Position numbers and translations under genes: made by a program
The notes under the pieces: generated by a model
Told to the model about the DNA's origin: nothing
Seen by the model: only the letters and a program-made list of their open reading frames with translations
Databases searched by the model: none
Shown: piece after piece, positions 5,746 through 5,905 of the stretch
How positions within the stretch are numbered: the stretch's first letter is position 1
Layout of the letters: the number at the start of each line of letters is the position of its first letter
Assembly: GCA_024280975.1 (NCBI GenBank)
Contig: JAMXLQ010000099.1
Coordinates: 1-5,905 of the forward strand
Direction: 5' to 3'
DNA: 5,905 bases
DNA from: Methanosarcina sp.
Lineage (GTDB): Archaea > Halobacteriota > Methanosarcinia > Methanosarcinales > Methanosarcinaceae

Positions 5746-5905
5746 AGAATAAAGGGTTATACCAGCGTAGCTGTCACCATAAAGCAAAAGAGCTTAAAAT
5801 TGACAGGAAAAAGCTAGTGGAAGAATATAAATTGATCGAGGATTTGGGATTTGATGAAAACAAGAAAATCTTCCGGGCAGTCTATCAGTATCAAGGGACA
5901 ACATT

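Larger units (their letters stand above)
5687..5905 (+). pseudogene. Frame-broken coding remnant running off the right edge, unrecognised
   Basis: On the plus strand, opposite the ATPase promoter, one frame reads KKLDMGFENHLELHDIRE and stops at TAA 5750-5752. The adjoining frame, open from 5745, continues with ENKGLYQRSCHHKAKELKID and then a charged, helix-like stretch including VEEYKLIEDLGFDENKKIFR to the window end. Together they read as one protein with a single frame break near 5745-5750. The second frame has no ATG and no clear ribosome binding site, which fits a broken gene better than an intact one. I do not recognise the family; CHH followed by basic residues is not enough to claim a zinc site. 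It may continue as a larger gene beyond the window. Confidence 0.35.

Noticed and set aside
1..5905. tRNA, rRNA, CRISPR array or intact insertion sequence
   Set aside because: No cloverleaf-like or rRNA-like segment, no regularly spaced repeats and no transposase with terminal repeats were seen on reading both strands.

Overview
The window looks like a stretch of a methanogenic archaeal chromosome, most likely Methanosarcina or a close relative. The evidence is an AT-rich, loosely packed layout, a winged-helix regulator with the methanogen-specific C-terminal domain (DUF1724/FilR1 type), receiver-domain proteins typical of Methanosarcina two-component systems, archaeal TATA-like elements, and a P-type ATPase of the Na,K-ATPase-like (type IIC) group known from some Methanosarcina. 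The genus call is inference from protein style, not from a marker gene.

Layout from left to right: (1) an open frame entering from the left edge and ending near base 188, perhaps the tail of an unrecognised gene; (2) about 525 bases without an intact gene, holding short direct repeats and fragments of reading frame that may be a decayed gene; (3) an intact plus-strand winged-helix transcription regulator (714-1499); (4) convergent with it, 14 bases away, a single-domain DivK/CheY-like response regulator (1514-1891, minus); (5) upstream of that regulator on the same strand, a broken receiver domain with paired frame-changing deletions (1860 to about 2378), preceded by a possible remnant of a membrane-anchored N terminus (2311-2439) and a good TATA box (2554-2562); (6) a 371-base spacer carrying a hairpin plus T-tract terminator nested in a perfect 11-bp inverted repeat, then a degenerate tandem copy of the end of the next gene; (7) a 949-residue P-type cation ATPase (2811-5660, minus); (8) its promoter region with a near-perfect 18-bp palindrome, overlapped on the plus strand by a frame-broken coding remnant that runs off the right edge.

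How the pieces relate: the intact response regulator seems to be the survivor of a signalling locus whose hybrid sensor or receiver gene has decayed, so its phosphodonor is probably encoded elsewhere. The ATPase is a stand-alone transcription unit with its own ribosome binding site, candidate promoter and terminator. It keeps the core cation-site acids of Na,K-ATPase but differs at the positions that set ion choice and charge balance. No RNA genes, CRISPR array or intact mobile element were seen. I found no clear new multi-gene system. The most informative items are the pump's unusual ion-site residues, the decayed sensor next to a live response regulator, and the repeat structures at both ends of the ATPase gene.
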